Of a stretch of 64,000 nucleotides of DNA, positions 51,713 to 61,127 are shown one piece after another. The position numbers and the translations under genes were made by a program. The notes below the pieces were generated by a model, which did not search any database, had not been told where the DNA came from, and worked only from the letters and a program-made list of their open reading frames with translations. The number at the start of each line of letters is the position of its first letter. The stretch's first letter is position 1. The DNA is from Streptomyces formicae (GTDB taxonomy: Bacteria > Actinomycetota > Actinomycetes > Streptomycetales > Streptomycetaceae): the NCBI RefSeq assembly GCF_002556545.1, contig NZ_CP022685.1, positions 2,108,001 through 2,172,000 of the forward strand, in the 5' to 3' direction.

Positions 51713-52630
51713 TCAGCCTCGCCTGCGGCGCGAGAGCGTCACCACCCCGCCGCCCGCCGCCAGCAGCGCCACCGCTCCACCCGCTACGTATGGCGTCACC
51801 GAACTGCCCCCCGTTTCCGCCAGGTTCGCCTCCGTCTTCGGCTCCGGCTTCGATTGCACCGGCTGCTCCGGCTTGCCCTGGGGTTCCGTCCCCGTCTCCT
51901 CGCGCGGCTTCCCCGCGGGCGACTCGCAGCCGGCGCCCGCCAGCGTCACCGTTCCCTCCACCTCCGCCACGTTCAGCTTCAGCGGATTCACCGACACCTT
52001 GAGCCGCAGCGCCGTCGCCGCCGCCGTGCGCGACGTCGTCCGCGTCCGTGACAGGTCGAGCCGGACCTCGCCGACGCCGGGGACCTTCACCTCGGTCGTC
52101 CCGGACGCGGTCAGCGTGACCTTCTTGCCGAGTACCGTCACCCCGCCCAGCAGGTTCGCCTCGGCGACGGGCCGCTTGCCCGCCTCGCAGACCGCCTTCG
52201 ACGTGACCTGGTCGACCTCGATGAGGGAGAGCAGCGGCAGGCCGGGCACATGCACCTTGGCCCGCGCGACGTTGCTGTACCCCTCCGCCCTGCCGCCCTT
52301 CACCGTGGCCCGCGCCGTCGCCACGTCCGCGCGCAGGACGCTGAACGGCTGGCCTCCGTCGACCCCGTCCAACCGGGCGGTCAGCGCGGTCTTCTCGGCG
52401 TCGGCGGGCGCCTGCACCTCGTTCAGGGAGACCTTGAGCGGGACGTTCACGGTCTTGTTGAGCAGGGAGACGTCGAGTCCGGTCCGCAGCACGACGGCGT
52501 CCGCGCGTCCGCCGCGCGTGCCGTCGCCGCCGCCCCCGGTCGCCTGCGCGGACCCGGCACCGACGAGGGCCGCGGGACCGGCGGCCAGGGCGGTGGTGAT
52601 CGCGACGGCGGAGATGCGGCGCGCGGGCAT
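51713..52630 (-). CDS. Secreted LAETG sortase-substrate surface protein
   Basis: 305 residues. Signal peptide (MPARRISAVAITTALAAGPAALVGAGSAQA), a beta-rich body (VPLKVSLNEVQAPADAEKTALTARLDG, KVHVPGLPLLSLIEVDQ), a Pro/Glu/Lys stalk, then LAETG (residues 270-274), a hydrophobic helix and RRRR. So it should be linked to peptidoglycan by sortase E. From memory it matches the SCO1860-type sortase substrate. An upstream in-frame TTG (52651) is an alternative start. Confidence 0.85.
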   Translation of the reverse strand: MPARRISAVAITTALAAGPAALVGAGSAQATGGGGDGTRGGRADAVVLRTGLDVSLLNKTVNVPLKVSLNEVQAPADAEKTALTARLDGVDGGQPFSVLRADVATARATVKGGRAEGYSNVARAKVHVPGLPLLSLIEVDQVTSKAVCEAGKRPVAEANLLGGVTVLGKKVTLTASGTTEVKVPGVGEVRLDLSRTRTTSRTAAATALRLKVSVNPLKLNVAEVEGTVTLAGAGCESPAGKPREETGTEPQGKPEQPVQSKPEPKTEANLAETGGSSVTPYVAGGAVALLAAGGGVVTLSRRRRG

Positions 52631-52950
52631 GCGGAACGTGTTGCTGTTCAAAGTGGTGGAACCCCCACAGGAGAAATGGAGCCGCCGACGGCGCACGCCA
52701 CATGGGGACATCACGTGCGCGCCGAGGGCGTCGCCCTCCTTCGACGAAGGGCGACGCGGGAATCTTTACGCACTGAGAGTGAACGGTCAGCAACCTGGCG
52801 TGAGTTCACTCCAAAGGGAGGTTTCCGACCTTGCTTTCGAATCGGGAGGCACGGGCGTTCCCTTGAGCCTCTGAAGCAACCCTCGTATCGGGGGGTGAAG
52901 TCGCAGAAGGGGGTAGATCAACGACCCGTGAGACCTGGCGTAACGGCCGG
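52631..52950. other. 320-bp leader/intergenic region
   Basis: Upstream of the LAETG gene and downstream of the amidohydrolase stop. It contains the hairpin at 52728-52757. No gene seen. Confidence 0.6.
52728..52757. promoter_or_regulatory. Leader hairpin of the LAETG gene
   Basis: GCGTCGCCCT (52728-52737) and AGGGCGACGC (52748-52757) form a perfect 10-bp stem, 10-base loop, about 100 bases upstream of the start codon. No gene ends next to it, so an attenuator or leader structure is possible. Confidence 0.5.
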
Positions 52951-54048
52951 TCAACCCACCACCCGCCCGTTCAGCACGACCCGCCGAGGCGCCGCGAGCA
53001 CCCGTACGTCCGCCCGCGGATCCGCCTCGTACACCACGAGGTCCGCCGGCGCACCCTCGACGAGCCCGGGACGCCCCAGCCACTCCCGCGCGCCCCACGT
53101 CGTCGCGGAGAGTGCGTCGACCGCGGGGATGCCCGCGAGGGTCAGTTCGGCGACCTCGGCGGCGACCAGGCCGTGGGCGAGGGAGCCGCCCGCGTCGGTG
53201 CCCGCGTAGACCGGCACCCCGGCGTCGTACGCGGCGCGCACCGTGTCGTAGCGGCGGTCGTAGAGCCTGCGCATGTGGGCGGACCAGCGCGGGAACTTGA
53301 CCTCGCCGCCCGCCGCGAGGTCGGGGAAGGTGGCGATGTTGACCAGTGTCGGGACGATGGCGACGCCCCGCTCGGCGAACAGGGGGATCGTGTCCTCCGT
53401 GAGCCCGGTGGCGTGCTCGATGCAGTCGATGCCCGCTTCCACCAGGTCGCGCAGGGAGTCCTCGGCGAAGCAGTGCGCGGTGACGCGGGCGCCGAGCCGG
53501 TGGGCCTCGGCGATCGCCGCCTCCACCGCGCCGCGGGGCCAGCAGGCCGTCAGGTCGCCCGCGTCCCTGTCGATCCAGTCGCCGACGAGCTTCACCCAGC
53601 CGTCGCCGCGCCGCGCCTCCTGGGCGACGTAGGCGACCAGGTCGTCGGGCTCGATCTCGTGGGCGTAGTTGCGGATGTAGCGCCGGGTGCGGGCGATGTG
53701 CCGACCGGCCCGGATGATCTTCGGCAGGTCCTCGCGGTCGTCGATCCAGCGGGTGTCGGAGGGGGAGCCCGCGTCGCGGATCAGCAGGGTGCCGATCTCC
53801 CGGTCGGTCAGGGCCTGCTTCTCGGCCGTGGCGGCGTCCACCGGACCGTGGGTGTCCAGGCCGACGTGGCAGTGCGCGTCGACGAGGCCGGGCAGGGCCC
53901 ACCCCTCGACGGTGCGGATCTCGGCGGCCGCCGCGCCGACCGGGCGGTCGTACGTCACCCGCCCTCCGACCACCCACAGTTCGCCCCGTACGTCCTCGGG
54001 CCCTACGAGCACCCGCCCCTTCACGTGCAACACCGCGTGATCGCTCAT
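52951..54048 (-). CDS. Metal-dependent amidohydrolase (imidazolonepropionase-like)
   Basis: 365 residues. Two-part beta domain around a TIM barrel: GLVDAHCHVG (His59, His61), the metal-bridging Lys in WVKLVGDW, His in VTAHCFAED and CIEHATGL, and Asp in VYAGTDAGGS. Matches the broad imidazolonepropionase/prolidase-like subgroup of the amidohydrolase superfamily; substrate unknown. TAGGCT seven bases before the ATG suggests a leaderless transcript. Divergent from the aminotransferase gene. Confidence 0.87.
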   Translation of the reverse strand: MSDHAVLHVKGRVLVGPEDVRGELWVVGGRVTYDRPVGAAAAEIRTVEGWALPGLVDAHCHVGLDTHGPVDAATAEKQALTDREIGTLLIRDAGSPSDTRWIDDREDLPKIIRAGRHIARTRRYIRNYAHEIEPDDLVAYVAQEARRGDGWVKLVGDWIDRDAGDLTACWPRGAVEAAIAEAHRLGARVTAHCFAEDSLRDLVEAGIDCIEHATGLTEDTIPLFAERGVAIVPTLVNIATFPDLAAGGEVKFPRWSAHMRRLYDRRYDTVRAAYDAGVPVYAGTDAGGSLAHGLVAAEVAELTLAGIPAVDALSATTWGAREWLGRPGLVEGAPADLVVYEADPRADVRVLAAPRRVVLNGRVVG

Positions 54049-54103
54049 GAACAGCAGCCTAAAAGGCGGCCGGTACGCTCGGTACCGCAGCCCGAACGAA
54101 CTC

Positions 54104-55237
54104 GTGAGCGAAGTGAGCAGTGACGTGAGCAGTACTGTGACGCACCCCTTTCTGGACCTGGCGCCGCTGAGCGCCCAGCACTTCGCCGCCATCGAGGCGC
54201 GGGTGGCGGGGCTGCTCGCCACCGAGCAGGACGTCGTGATCATGCAGGGCGAGGCCCTGCTGCCCCTGGAGGGATGCATCAGGGGCGCCGCGCGACCCGG
54301 CACGACGGCGCTGAACGTGATCACGGGGCCGTACGGCCAGACGTTCGGGAACTGGCTGCGGGACTGCGGCGCGACGGTGATCGACCTCGCGGTGCCGTTC
54401 CACACGGCGGTCACCGCGGAGCAGGTGCGCCAGGCGTTCGCCGCGCACCCGGAGATCGACTTCGTCTCGCTGGTGCACGCGGAGGCGGCGACCGGCAACA
54501 CCAACCCCGTCGCGGAGATCGGCGCGGTCGTGCGCGAGCACGGCGCGCTGTTCATGCTGGACGCGGTGGCCTCGGTGGCGGCCGAGCCGCTGCTGCCCGA
54601 CGCGTGGGGCGTGGACCTGTGCGTGATCGGCGCGCAGAAGGCGATGGGCGGGCCCGCGGGCGTCTCCGCGGTGTCGGTCAGCGAGCGGGCCTGGCAGCGC
54701 CTGGCCGCCAACCCGCAGGCGCCGCGCCGCTCCTACCTCTCCCTCCTGGACTGGAAGGAGCGCTGGATCGACGGCGGCAGGAAGGCGCTGCTGCACGCGC
54801 CCGCCCAGCTGGAGATGCTGGCGCTCGAGGCGTGCGTGGAGCGGATCGAGACGGAGGGCCTGGACGCCCTGATGGCGCGGCACGCCACGGCCGCGGCCGC
54901 CACGCGCGCGGGCGCGCTCGCGCTGGGCGGCGGTCTCGAGCCCTACGTGTACGAGGCGGGGGACGCGGCCCCGGTCGCCACCACGCTGCGCGCGCCTTCG
55001 GGCGTCGACGCCTCCGAGCTCGTCGCCAGGGCGCTCGCCGCGGACCCGGTACTGCCGCTGGTCGCCGGGGGCGGGGCGCTCGCCAAGGAGATGATCCGCG
55101 TCAACCACTACGGCCCCGACGCGACCCGCGGCGTCGTCCACGCCTCGCTCGCGGCCCTGGGCGCGGCCATGACGGAGTCGGGCCTCACGGTCGACCTGGA
55201 GGCGGCACGCCGCGCGGTGACGGACGCCTGGAGCTAG
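54104..55237 (+). CDS. PLP-dependent class V aminotransferase (alanine-glyoxylate type)
   Basis: 377 residues. VSLVHAEAATGNTNPVAEIG, FMLDAVASVAAEPL and GAQKAMGGPAGVSAVSVSE (PLP Lys in QK) fit serine/alanine-glyoxylate aminotransferases. The start is uncertain: GTG codons at 54104, 54113, 54125 and 54137 are all possible, and none has a strong ribosome site. The divergent amidohydrolase and this gene probably share a control region of about 55 bases. Confidence 0.85.
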   Translation: MSEVSSDVSSTVTHPFLDLAPLSAQHFAAIEARVAGLLATEQDVVIMQGEALLPLEGCIRGAARPGTTALNVITGPYGQTFGNWLRDCGATVIDLAVPFHTAVTAEQVRQAFAAHPEIDFVSLVHAEAATGNTNPVAEIGAVVREHGALFMLDAVASVAAEPLLPDAWGVDLCVIGAQKAMGGPAGVSAVSVSERAWQRLAANPQAPRRSYLSLLDWKERWIDGGRKALLHAPAQLEMLALEACVERIETEGLDALMARHATAAAATRAGALALGGGLEPYVYEAGDAAPVATTLRAPSGVDASELVARALAADPVLPLVAGGGALAKEMIRVNHYGPDATRGVVHASLAALGAAMTESGLTVDLEAARRAVTDAWS

Positions 55238-55284
55238 CCGCCGCGACCCGGGGGCAGGGTGCGGGTCGCGGGCGGCCGCGCGTT

Positions 55285-55312
55285 CGTCGTGGCTTGTCGC
55301 GCAGTTCCCCGC
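55285..55312. repeat. Dispersed intergenic repeat, second 28-bp copy
   Basis: Identical over 28 bases to 24069-24096. It lies just after the aminotransferase gene. Confidence 0.9.
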
Positions 55313-55656
55313 ACCCCTTCCGGGACTCCTCTTCCATTGAATTCCCTCAGACGCCCTCAAGGCATTATCGCGAATTGTTTATAAACCCGAGAAGCACAGC
55401 TTCCCGTATTCTTCTGCCCGCTTTCCGGGGACCTAAACACTAAGGTTTCAACAGCGCCAACCACCGTAATTCGGACCCACCCCGCACCAGTTGTTGATCT
55501 GTGACGCACTCCACATCGCGTCCATTTTGTGCACTATCTCCTGGGCAAATCACCATAAATGGTCGGGATCTCGTGCGGGCGCGCACCCCCGCGTGATAAC
55601 ACATGGACCGCTCTCACGTAACCCCTTTGCTCGATGCAATCCCAGGAATTGCTCGG

Positions 55657-55662
55657 TAAATT
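55657..55662 (+). promoter_or_regulatory. Candidate -10 element of the ect operon
   Basis: TAAATT ends eight bases before the ectA ATG, so transcription would start at or next to the start codon. No good -35 is seen at normal spacing, consistent with a regulated promoter. Confidence 0.45.
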
Positions 55663-55670
55663 CAATCCGC

Positions 55671-56222
55671 ATGACCGCTGCACAAGCCGATCTACCGACC
55701 GACCTGCAAGCGAAATTCCAAAAAATGCCCGAGGGACTGCGACTCGACAGTCCCGTGGTCGCCGATGGCGCCGCGATCTGGCGGATCGCCCGCGACTCGA
55801 AGGTGCTTGACCTCAACTCCTCGTACAGCTATCTGCTGTGGTGCCGTGACTTCGCGCGGACCTCCGTGGTGGCGCGGGACGCCGACGGCGAGGTGGCCGG
55901 TTTCATCACCGGCTACATCCGCCCCGACCGACCCGGCACCCTGATGGTCTGGCAGGTGGCCGTCGACCACCCGCACCGCGGCAAGGGCCTCGCCGCCGCC
56001 CTCCTCGACGGGCTGACCGCGCAGGTGACCGCCACGCACCCGGTGGACTCCCTGGAGACGACCATCTCGCCCGACAACACGGCGTCCGAGGCCCTCTTCA
56101 CTTCGTACGCGAGGCGGCACGGCGCATCGGTCGCGCGCACGGTCCTGTTCGACGCGGGCCTGTTCCCCGACGACGGGCACGAGCCCGAGGTGCTCTACCT
56201 CATCGAGCCACTGCCGCACTGA
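55671..56222 (+). CDS. ectA: L-2,4-diaminobutyrate acetyltransferase EctA
   Basis: 183 residues, GNAT fold. The acetyl-CoA loop is [55 protein letters not shown] is the EctA N-terminal signature. Acetylates diaminobutyrate at the gamma amino group in ectoine synthesis. No ribosome site visible; short or absent leader likely. First gene of ectABCD. Confidence 0.96.
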   Translation: MTAAQADLPTDLQAKFQKMPEGLRLDSPVVADGAAIWRIARDSKVLDLNSSYSYLLWCRDFARTSVVARDADGEVAGFITGYIRPDRPGTLMVWQVAVDHPHRGKGLAAALLDGLTAQVTATHPVDSLETTISPDNTASEALFTSYARRHGASVARTVLFDAGLFPDDGHEPEVLYLIEPLPH

Positions 56223-56329
56223 GCGACGACGGACGGCGGGCGCCCGCCCGGCTCCCCGCCCCACTCCCCCGGCTTTCCCTCAACACCCCCCACCTCCCCC
56301 GCACTACCTCATCTCCCAGGAGATTCGCT

Positions 56330-57601
56330 GTGACCATCACCCAGCCCGACCTGAGCGTCTTCGAGACCCTGGAGTCGGAGGTGCGCAGCTACTGCCGCGG
56401 TTGGCCTACGGTCTTCGACCGCGCGCAGGGCAGCCGCATGTTCGACGAGGACGGCCACGAGTACCTCGACTTCTTCGCCGGAGCCGGTTCGCTCAACTAC
56501 GGCCACAACAACCCGGTCCTGAAACGCGCCCTGATCGACTACATCGAGCGCGACGGCGTCACGCACGGCCTCGACATGTCGACGACCGCGAAGCGCGCCT
56601 TCCTTGAGACCTTCCAGAACGTCATCCTGCGCCCCCGCGACCTGCCGTACAAGGTCATGTTCCCGGGCCCGACGGGCACCAACGCCGTGGAGTCGGCGCT
56701 GAAGCTGGCCCGCAAGGTCAAGGGCCGCGAGTCGATCGTGTCGTTCACGAACGCCTTCCACGGCATGTCGCTCGGCTCACTCGCGGTGACCGGCAACGCC
56801 TTCAAGCGGGCGGGCGCCGGCATCCCGCTGGTGCACGGCACGCCGATGCCGTTCGACAACTACCTCGACGGCCAGACCCCCGACTTCATCTGGTTCGAGC
56901 GCCTCCTCGAGGACTCCGGCTCGGGCCTGAACACCCCGGCGGCCGTGATCGTCGAGACGGTGCAGGGCGAGGGCGGCATCAACGTCGCCCGCGCCGAGTG
57001 GCTGCGCAAGCTCGCCGACGTGTGCGAGCGCTGGGACATGCTGCTCATCGTCGACGACATCCAGATGGGCTGCGGCCGCACCGGCGCGTTCTTCTCCTTC
57101 GAGGAGGCGGGCATCACGCCGGACATCGTGACGGTGTCGAAGTCCATCAGCGGCTACGGCCTGCCCATGTCGCTCTGCCTGTTCAAGCCGGAGCTCGACG
57201 TGTGGGAGCCGGGCGAGCACAACGGCACCTTCCGGGGCAACAACCCGGCCTTCGTCACGGCCGCCGCCGCCCTGGAGACGTACTGGACCGACGGCCCCGC
57301 GATGGAGAAGCAGACCCTGGCCCGCGGCCAGCAGATCGAGGAGACCCTCAGCGCGCTGCGCGCCGAGTACCCCGACGACACCGTCGAGTACCGCGGGCGC
57401 GGCCTGGTGTGGGGCATCCAGTTCCGCGACAAGGAGCGGGCGGGCAAGGTGGCCAAGCGCGCCTTCGAGCTCGGCCTGCTCATCGAGACCTCCGGCCCCG
57501 AGAGCGAGGTCGTCAAGCTCCTTCCGGCGCTGACGATCACGCCCGACGAGCTGGACGAGGGGCTGCGGACGCTGGCACGCGCCGTGCGCGAGACCGCTTG
57601 A
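56330..57601 (+). CDS. ectB: Diaminobutyrate-2-oxoglutarate transaminase EctB
   Basis: 423 residues, class III PLP aminotransferase. [58 protein letters not shown] and [14 protein letters not shown] (PLP Lys) are clear. Makes L-2,4-diaminobutyrate from aspartate semialdehyde and glutamate. GTG start preceded by CAGGAG. Confidence 0.97.
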   Translation: MTITQPDLSVFETLESEVRSYCRGWPTVFDRAQGSRMFDEDGHEYLDFFAGAGSLNYGHNNPVLKRALIDYIERDGVTHGLDMSTTAKRAFLETFQNVILRPRDLPYKVMFPGPTGTNAVESALKLARKVKGRESIVSFTNAFHGMSLGSLAVTGNAFKRAGAGIPLVHGTPMPFDNYLDGQTPDFIWFERLLEDSGSGLNTPAAVIVETVQGEGGINVARAEWLRKLADVCERWDMLLIVDDIQMGCGRTGAFFSFEEAGITPDIVTVSKSISGYGLPMSLCLFKPELDVWEPGEHNGTFRGNNPAFVTAAAALETYWTDGPAMEKQTLARGQQIEETLSALRAEYPDDTVEYRGRGLVWGIQFRDKERAGKVAKRAFELGLLIETSGPESEVVKLLPALTITPDELDEGLRTLARAVRETA

Positions 57602-57651
57602 CGGCCGCCGTCCCCTCACCGTACGACAGTTAAGAAAGCAGGCAACTCACC

Positions 57652-58056
57652 GTGATCGTCCGTTCGTTCAAGGACATTGAAGGCACCGACCGGCATGTGA
57701 AGGCCGCATCGGGCACCTGGGAGAGCAAGCGCATCGTCCTCGCCAAGGAGCGCGTGGGGTTCTCGCTCCACGAGACCATCCTGTACGCGGGTACGGAGAC
57801 GTCGATGTGGTACGCGAACCACATCGAGGCCGTCGTCTGCACCAAGGGCGAGGCCGAGCTGACCGACGAGACGACCGGCGAGAAGTACACGATCACGCCG
57901 GGCACCATGTATCTGCTCGACGGGCACGAGAAGCACACCATGCGGATCAAGGAGGACTTCCACTGCCTGTGTGTCTTCAACCCGCCCGTCACCGGCCGTG
58001 AGGACCACGACGAGAACGGCGTGTACCCGCTGCTCACGGAGCCGGACGAGGGCTGA
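57652..58056 (+). CDS. ectC: L-ectoine synthase EctC
   Basis: 134 residues, cupin. [56 protein letters not shown], and [17 protein letters not shown] hold the conserved metal- and substrate-binding residues. Cyclises gamma-N-acetyl-diaminobutyrate to ectoine. GTG start; a moderate site (AAGAAAGCAGG) lies upstream. Confidence 0.97.
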   Translation: MIVRSFKDIEGTDRHVKAASGTWESKRIVLAKERVGFSLHETILYAGTETSMWYANHIEAVVCTKGEAELTDETTGEKYTITPGTMYLLDGHEKHTMRIKEDFHCLCVFNPPVTGREDHDENGVYPLLTEPDEG

Positions 58057-58120
58057 GACCGGTCCACCGGTCCGCTGACATCCCGAACAGGGCCGTACGA
58101 GAGGAGAGGCAGGCACCACC

Positions 58121-59020
58121 ATGACCACCGCACCCGAACGCACCACCGACCTGTACCCGACCCGAGGCGCCGAAGAGGTGCTCATCGAACGCAAGGACCC
58201 CGTGGTGTGGTCCGAGCCGGGTACCGAAGGGCCGATCGCGGCCGGGGATCTGGCGGGGTTCGAGCGGGACGGTTTCCTGGCGATCGACCAGTTGATCACC
58301 CCGGACGAAGTGGGCGTGTACCACGCCGAGCTGGAACGGCTCATGAACGATCCCGCGATGCGGGAGGACGAGCGTTCCATCGTCGAGCCGCGCACGCAGG
58401 AGATCCGCTCCCTCTTCGAGGTGCACCGGATCAGTGAGCTCTTCGGCAGGCTGGCCGCCGACCCGCGCGTGGTGGGCAGGGCCCGGCAGATCCTCGGCTC
58501 GGACGTGTACGTCCACCAGTCGCGGATCAACGTGAAGCCGGGCTTCGGCGCCTCCGGGTTCTACTGGCACTCGGACTTCGAGACCTGGCACGCGGAGGAC
58601 GGCCTGCCGAACATGCGGACCGTCTCGGTGTCGATCGCGCTGACGAAGAACCACGACACCAACGGCGGCCTCATGATCATGCCGGGGTCGCACAAGACGT
58701 TCCTCGGCTGTGCGGGCGCGACGCCGAAGGACAACTACAAGCGGTCGCTGCAGATGCAGGACGCGGGCATCCCTTCGGACGGGACGCTGACCCACTTCGC
58801 GTCCGACCACGGGATCCGGCTCTTCACCGGTGAGGCCGGTTCCGCGACGTGGTTCGACTGCAACGCGATGCACGGTTCGGGGGACAACATCACCCCCTAT
58901 CCGCGGTCGAACGTCTTCATCGTGTTCAACAGCGTGGAGAACACGGCGGTCGAGCCGTTCGCGGCACCGGTACGACGGCCCGAGTTCATCGGTGCGCGGG
59001 ACTTCACGCCGGTGAAGTAG
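58121..59020 (+). CDS. ectD: Ectoine hydroxylase EctD
   Basis: 299 residues, Fe(II)/2-oxoglutarate dioxygenase. FYWHSDFETWHAEDGLPNMRTVSVSIAL supplies the His-x-Asp iron ligands; DCNAMHGSGDNITPYPRSNVF gives the second His and the Arg for 2-oxoglutarate. Converts ectoine to 5-hydroxyectoine. GAGAGGAG precedes the ATG. Final gene of the ect operon. Confidence 0.97.
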   Translation: MTTAPERTTDLYPTRGAEEVLIERKDPVVWSEPGTEGPIAAGDLAGFERDGFLAIDQLITPDEVGVYHAELERLMNDPAMREDERSIVEPRTQEIRSLFEVHRISELFGRLAADPRVVGRARQILGSDVYVHQSRINVKPGFGASGFYWHSDFETWHAEDGLPNMRTVSVSIALTKNHDTNGGLMIMPGSHKTFLGCAGATPKDNYKRSLQMQDAGIPSDGTLTHFASDHGIRLFTGEAGSATWFDCNAMHGSGDNITPYPRSNVFIVFNSVENTAVEPFAAPVRRPEFIGARDFTPVK

Positions 59021-59035
59021 CCTGCCGCGTACGTC

Positions 59036-59072
59036 AGTCGGCCCGGCGCCCCCCGTGGGTGCCGGGCCGACT
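59036..59072. terminator. Terminator between ectD and the OYE gene
   Basis: Perfect 12-bp stem AGTCGGCCCGGC/GCCGGGCCGACT, extended by further inner pairs, between convergent genes. Confidence 0.9.
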
Positions 59073-59105
59073 CGCGTACGGCCGGTACGTCGCGTACCGC
59101 CGGTG

Positions 59106-60167
59106 CTACAGCGTCGGGTAGTCCGTGTAGCCCTTCTCCGTGCCGCCGTAGAAGGTCGACTGGTCGGGTGTGTTGTAGGGGCCCTCGGTCCGCAGGCGGG
59201 CAGGCAGGTCGGGGTTGGCGAGGAACAGCGCGCCGAAGGCGATCAGGTCCGCGGTGCCGTCCTCGACCAGGGCGAGCGCGCCGTGGCTGGTGGGGCCCTC
59301 GGTCTGCGGGCTCAGGACGAACGTGCCGCCGAACTCCTTGCGCAGCCTGTTGGAGAGGTCACGGATCTCCCCCACCTCCATGACGTGCAGATACGCCAGG
59401 TCGAGCGCGGCCAGCTCCTTCGCGAGGGCGATGTACACGGGCTCCGGGTCGGGCTCGGAGATGTCGTTGAAGGGGTTGCCGGGCGAGACGCGGAAGCCGG
59501 TGCGCTCGGCGCCGATCTCCGCGGTGACGGCCTTGGCGACCTCGACGGCGAAGCGGACGCGGTTCTCGGGCGAGCCGCCCCACTCGTCCGTGCGCCGGTT
59601 GGAGCCCGGGGCGAGGAACTGGTGGATCAGGTAGCCGTTGGCCCCGTGCAGCTCGACGCCGTCGAAACCCGCGTCGATCGCGTTGCGCGCGGCGGTGACG
59701 AAGTCGCCTATGGTGGCGCGCACTTCGGCGCCGGTCAGCTCGCGCGGGGTGATGAACTCCTTGGGCCCCTCGGCCGTGAAGACCTGGCCCTCGGCGGCGA
59801 CCGGCGAGGGGGCGACGTTCACGAGCCCCTCGGGCAGCAGCACGGGGTGGCCGATGCGGCCCGCGTGCATGATCTGGGCGAAGATCCGGCCGCCCGCCGC
59901 GTGCACGGCGTCGGTGACCTTGCGCCAGCCCGCCACCTGCGCCGCGCTGTGCAGGCCCGGTGTGTCCGGGTATCCCTGGCCGACCACGGAAGGCTGGATG
60001 CCCTCGGTGACGATCAGTCCGGCGGAGGCGCGCTGGGCGTAGTACTCGGCGGTCAGATCCGTGGCCACACCGCCCTCACCAGCGCGACTGCGGGTCATGG
60101 GGGCCATGACGATGCGGTTGCCGAGGCGGCTGCCTGACAGGTCGATCGGGTCGAACGCGGTGGTCAT
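59106..60167 (-). CDS. Old Yellow Enzyme family alkene reductase
   Basis: 353 residues, FMN-binding barrel. MAPMTRSRAGEGG, FAQIMHAGRIGHP, FDGVELHGANGYLIHQFLAPGSNRRTDEWGGSPENRVRF are the family signature, with the His-Asn pair (HGANGY) that binds substrate carbonyl groups. Reduces activated C=C bonds (enones, nitroesters). GGGAG precedes the ATG. Divergent from the MarR gene. Confidence 0.94.
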   Translation of the reverse strand: MTTAFDPIDLSGSRLGNRIVMAPMTRSRAGEGGVATDLTAEYYAQRASAGLIVTEGIQPSVVGQGYPDTPGLHSAAQVAGWRKVTDAVHAAGGRIFAQIMHAGRIGHPVLLPEGLVNVAPSPVAAEGQVFTAEGPKEFITPRELTGAEVRATIGDFVTAARNAIDAGFDGVELHGANGYLIHQFLAPGSNRRTDEWGGSPENRVRFAVEVAKAVTAEIGAERTGFRVSPGNPFNDISEPDPEPVYIALAKELAALDLAYLHVMEVGEIRDLSNRLRKEFGGTFVLSPQTEGPTSHGALALVEDGTADLIAFGALFLANPDLPARLRTEGPYNTPDQSTFYGGTEKGYTDYPTL

Positions 60168-60192
60168 CAGGACTCCCGGGCAGGTTGTTATG

Positions 60193-60247
60193 TGGTCGGC
60201 CAAGTATCTGCGCCGGATGCCACTGTAACCCATTCATTGGCCGACCA
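60193..60247. promoter_or_regulatory. Pair of inverted operator-like sites between OYE and MarR genes
   Basis: TGGTCGGCCAA (60193-60203) and TTGGCCGACCA (60237-60247) are perfect complements. Read in the direction of each divergent gene both start TTGGCCGACCA. They likely bind MarR. Confidence 0.65.
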
Positions 60248-60263
60248 AGGTAATCTTCTGGAA

Positions 60264-60296
60264 GACATACTGACGACATACTGAGGACGTATCTGG
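60264..60296. repeat. Three 11-bp direct repeats
   Basis: GACATACTGAC, GACATACTGAG and GACGTATCTGG in tandem, about 50 bases upstream of the MarR start. The helical-turn spacing suggests a regulator site. Confidence 0.65.
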
Positions 60297-60345
60297 AGAT
60301 GCGCCGAGAGCACCCCGCGACCAGCAGCAGGAGCAGGAGCACGCG

Positions 60346-60900
60346 ATGAAGGCCGACACCGCACCGTCCGCAACGGCCGGCGACCCCGTCTGTACCCCCG
60401 GCTCGCACGGGGTGGCGCAGGCGGGGCCCGTCAGCCTCGCCGTCAGCCGGGTGGCGCGGCTGCATCGCGTGGCCGCGGGCAAGCTGCTCAAGGGGCTCGG
60501 GCTGTACCCCGGCCAGGAGTTCGTGATGATGCACCTGTGGGACGCGGGGCCCGTGCGCCAGTCCGAACTCATCAAGGCGGTCGAGCTCGACCCGTCCACG
60601 GTCACGAAGATGCTCCAGCGGCTCGAGCAGGCCGGGCATGTGCGGCGGCGGCCCGATCCGGCGGATCGGCGGGCCGTTCTCGTCGAGGCCACCGATGCGA
60701 GTTGCGGGTTGCTGGCCCAGGTGGAGGGGGCGTGGGCTCAGTTGGAGGGGCGGACGCTTGCGGGGCTGGATGCGGGGGAGCGGGTGGAGTTGGCTCGGCT
60801 GCTGGCCAAGGTTGAGGCGAGTCTTTGTGTGGAGGGGGAGGATTCGCGGTGCGGGGCCTTGCCGGGGGCCGTGCCGGGGGCTGGGTCGCCGTTGAGTTGA
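60346..60900 (+). CDS. MarR family transcriptional regulator
   Basis: 184 residues. Winged helix: GLYPGQEFVMMHLWDAGPVRQSELIKAVELDPSTVTKMLQRLEQAGHVRRRPDPADRRAVLVE, the complete MarR DNA-binding unit. N-terminal 20 residues are disordered. CAGGAG is the ribosome site. The local target is presumably the divergent OYE gene. Codons in the last ~60 residues use more G-ending third positions than before (GGG, CTG), and the stop codon lies within the first 71-bp repeat unit. Confidence 0.92.
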   Translation: MKADTAPSATAGDPVCTPGSHGVAQAGPVSLAVSRVARLHRVAAGKLLKGLGLYPGQEFVMMHLWDAGPVRQSELIKAVELDPSTVTKMLQRLEQAGHVRRRPDPADRRAVLVEATDASCGLLAQVEGAWAQLEGRTLAGLDAGERVELARLLAKVEASLCVEGEDSRCGALPGAVPGAGSPLS

Positions 60901-61085
60901 CGTCAGCCGTGCGTTTGCGCAGTTCCCCGCGCCCCTGACTGCGACGTTGCCTGTGACCTCGTCCAGTGGGCCTGAGCCGTGCTTCTCGCGCAGTTCCCCG
61001 CGCCCCTGGCTGCGACGTTGCCTGTGTCGTCGTTGAGTTGACGTCAGACGTGCTTCTCGCGCAGTTCCTCGCGCCCCTTATCCGC
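60886..61085. repeat. Three 71-bp tandem repeats with dispersed-repeat core
   Basis: The core GCGCAGTTCCCCGCGCCCCT starts at 60917, 60988 and (with one change) 61059, exactly 71 bases apart. The flanks TGCGACGTTGCCTGTG and, for the first and third, GTTGAGTTGACGTCAG are repeated too. The first unit includes the MarR stop codon. Confidence 0.9.
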
Positions 61086-61127
61086 GACGTCGCAGCGTGG
61101 GTGTCAGTCGTGTCTGGGTGAGTGGGG

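Larger units (their letters stand above)
55238..55670. other. 433-bp A+T-rich regulatory region before ectA
   Basis: From about 55320 the G+C falls well below the surrounding DNA. It starts with a copy of the dispersed repeat (55285-55312), then shows a GAAGC-ACA-GCTTC hairpin, a palindrome ACCAT-AA-ATGGT (55552-55563), and TAAATT (55657-55662) eight bases before the ectA ATG. No gene seen. Confidence 0.65.

Noticed and set aside
51279..52793. 504-codon minus-strand frame covering the palindrome and the LAETG gene
   Set aside because: It is out of frame with the LAETG protein and passes through the inverted repeat as low-complexity Gly/Arg text; no start site or domain.
60886..61085. Possible insertion-sequence remnant
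   Set aside because: The 71-bp units have no terminal inverted repeats, no transposase fragment and no target duplication; a dispersed non-coding repeat is simpler.
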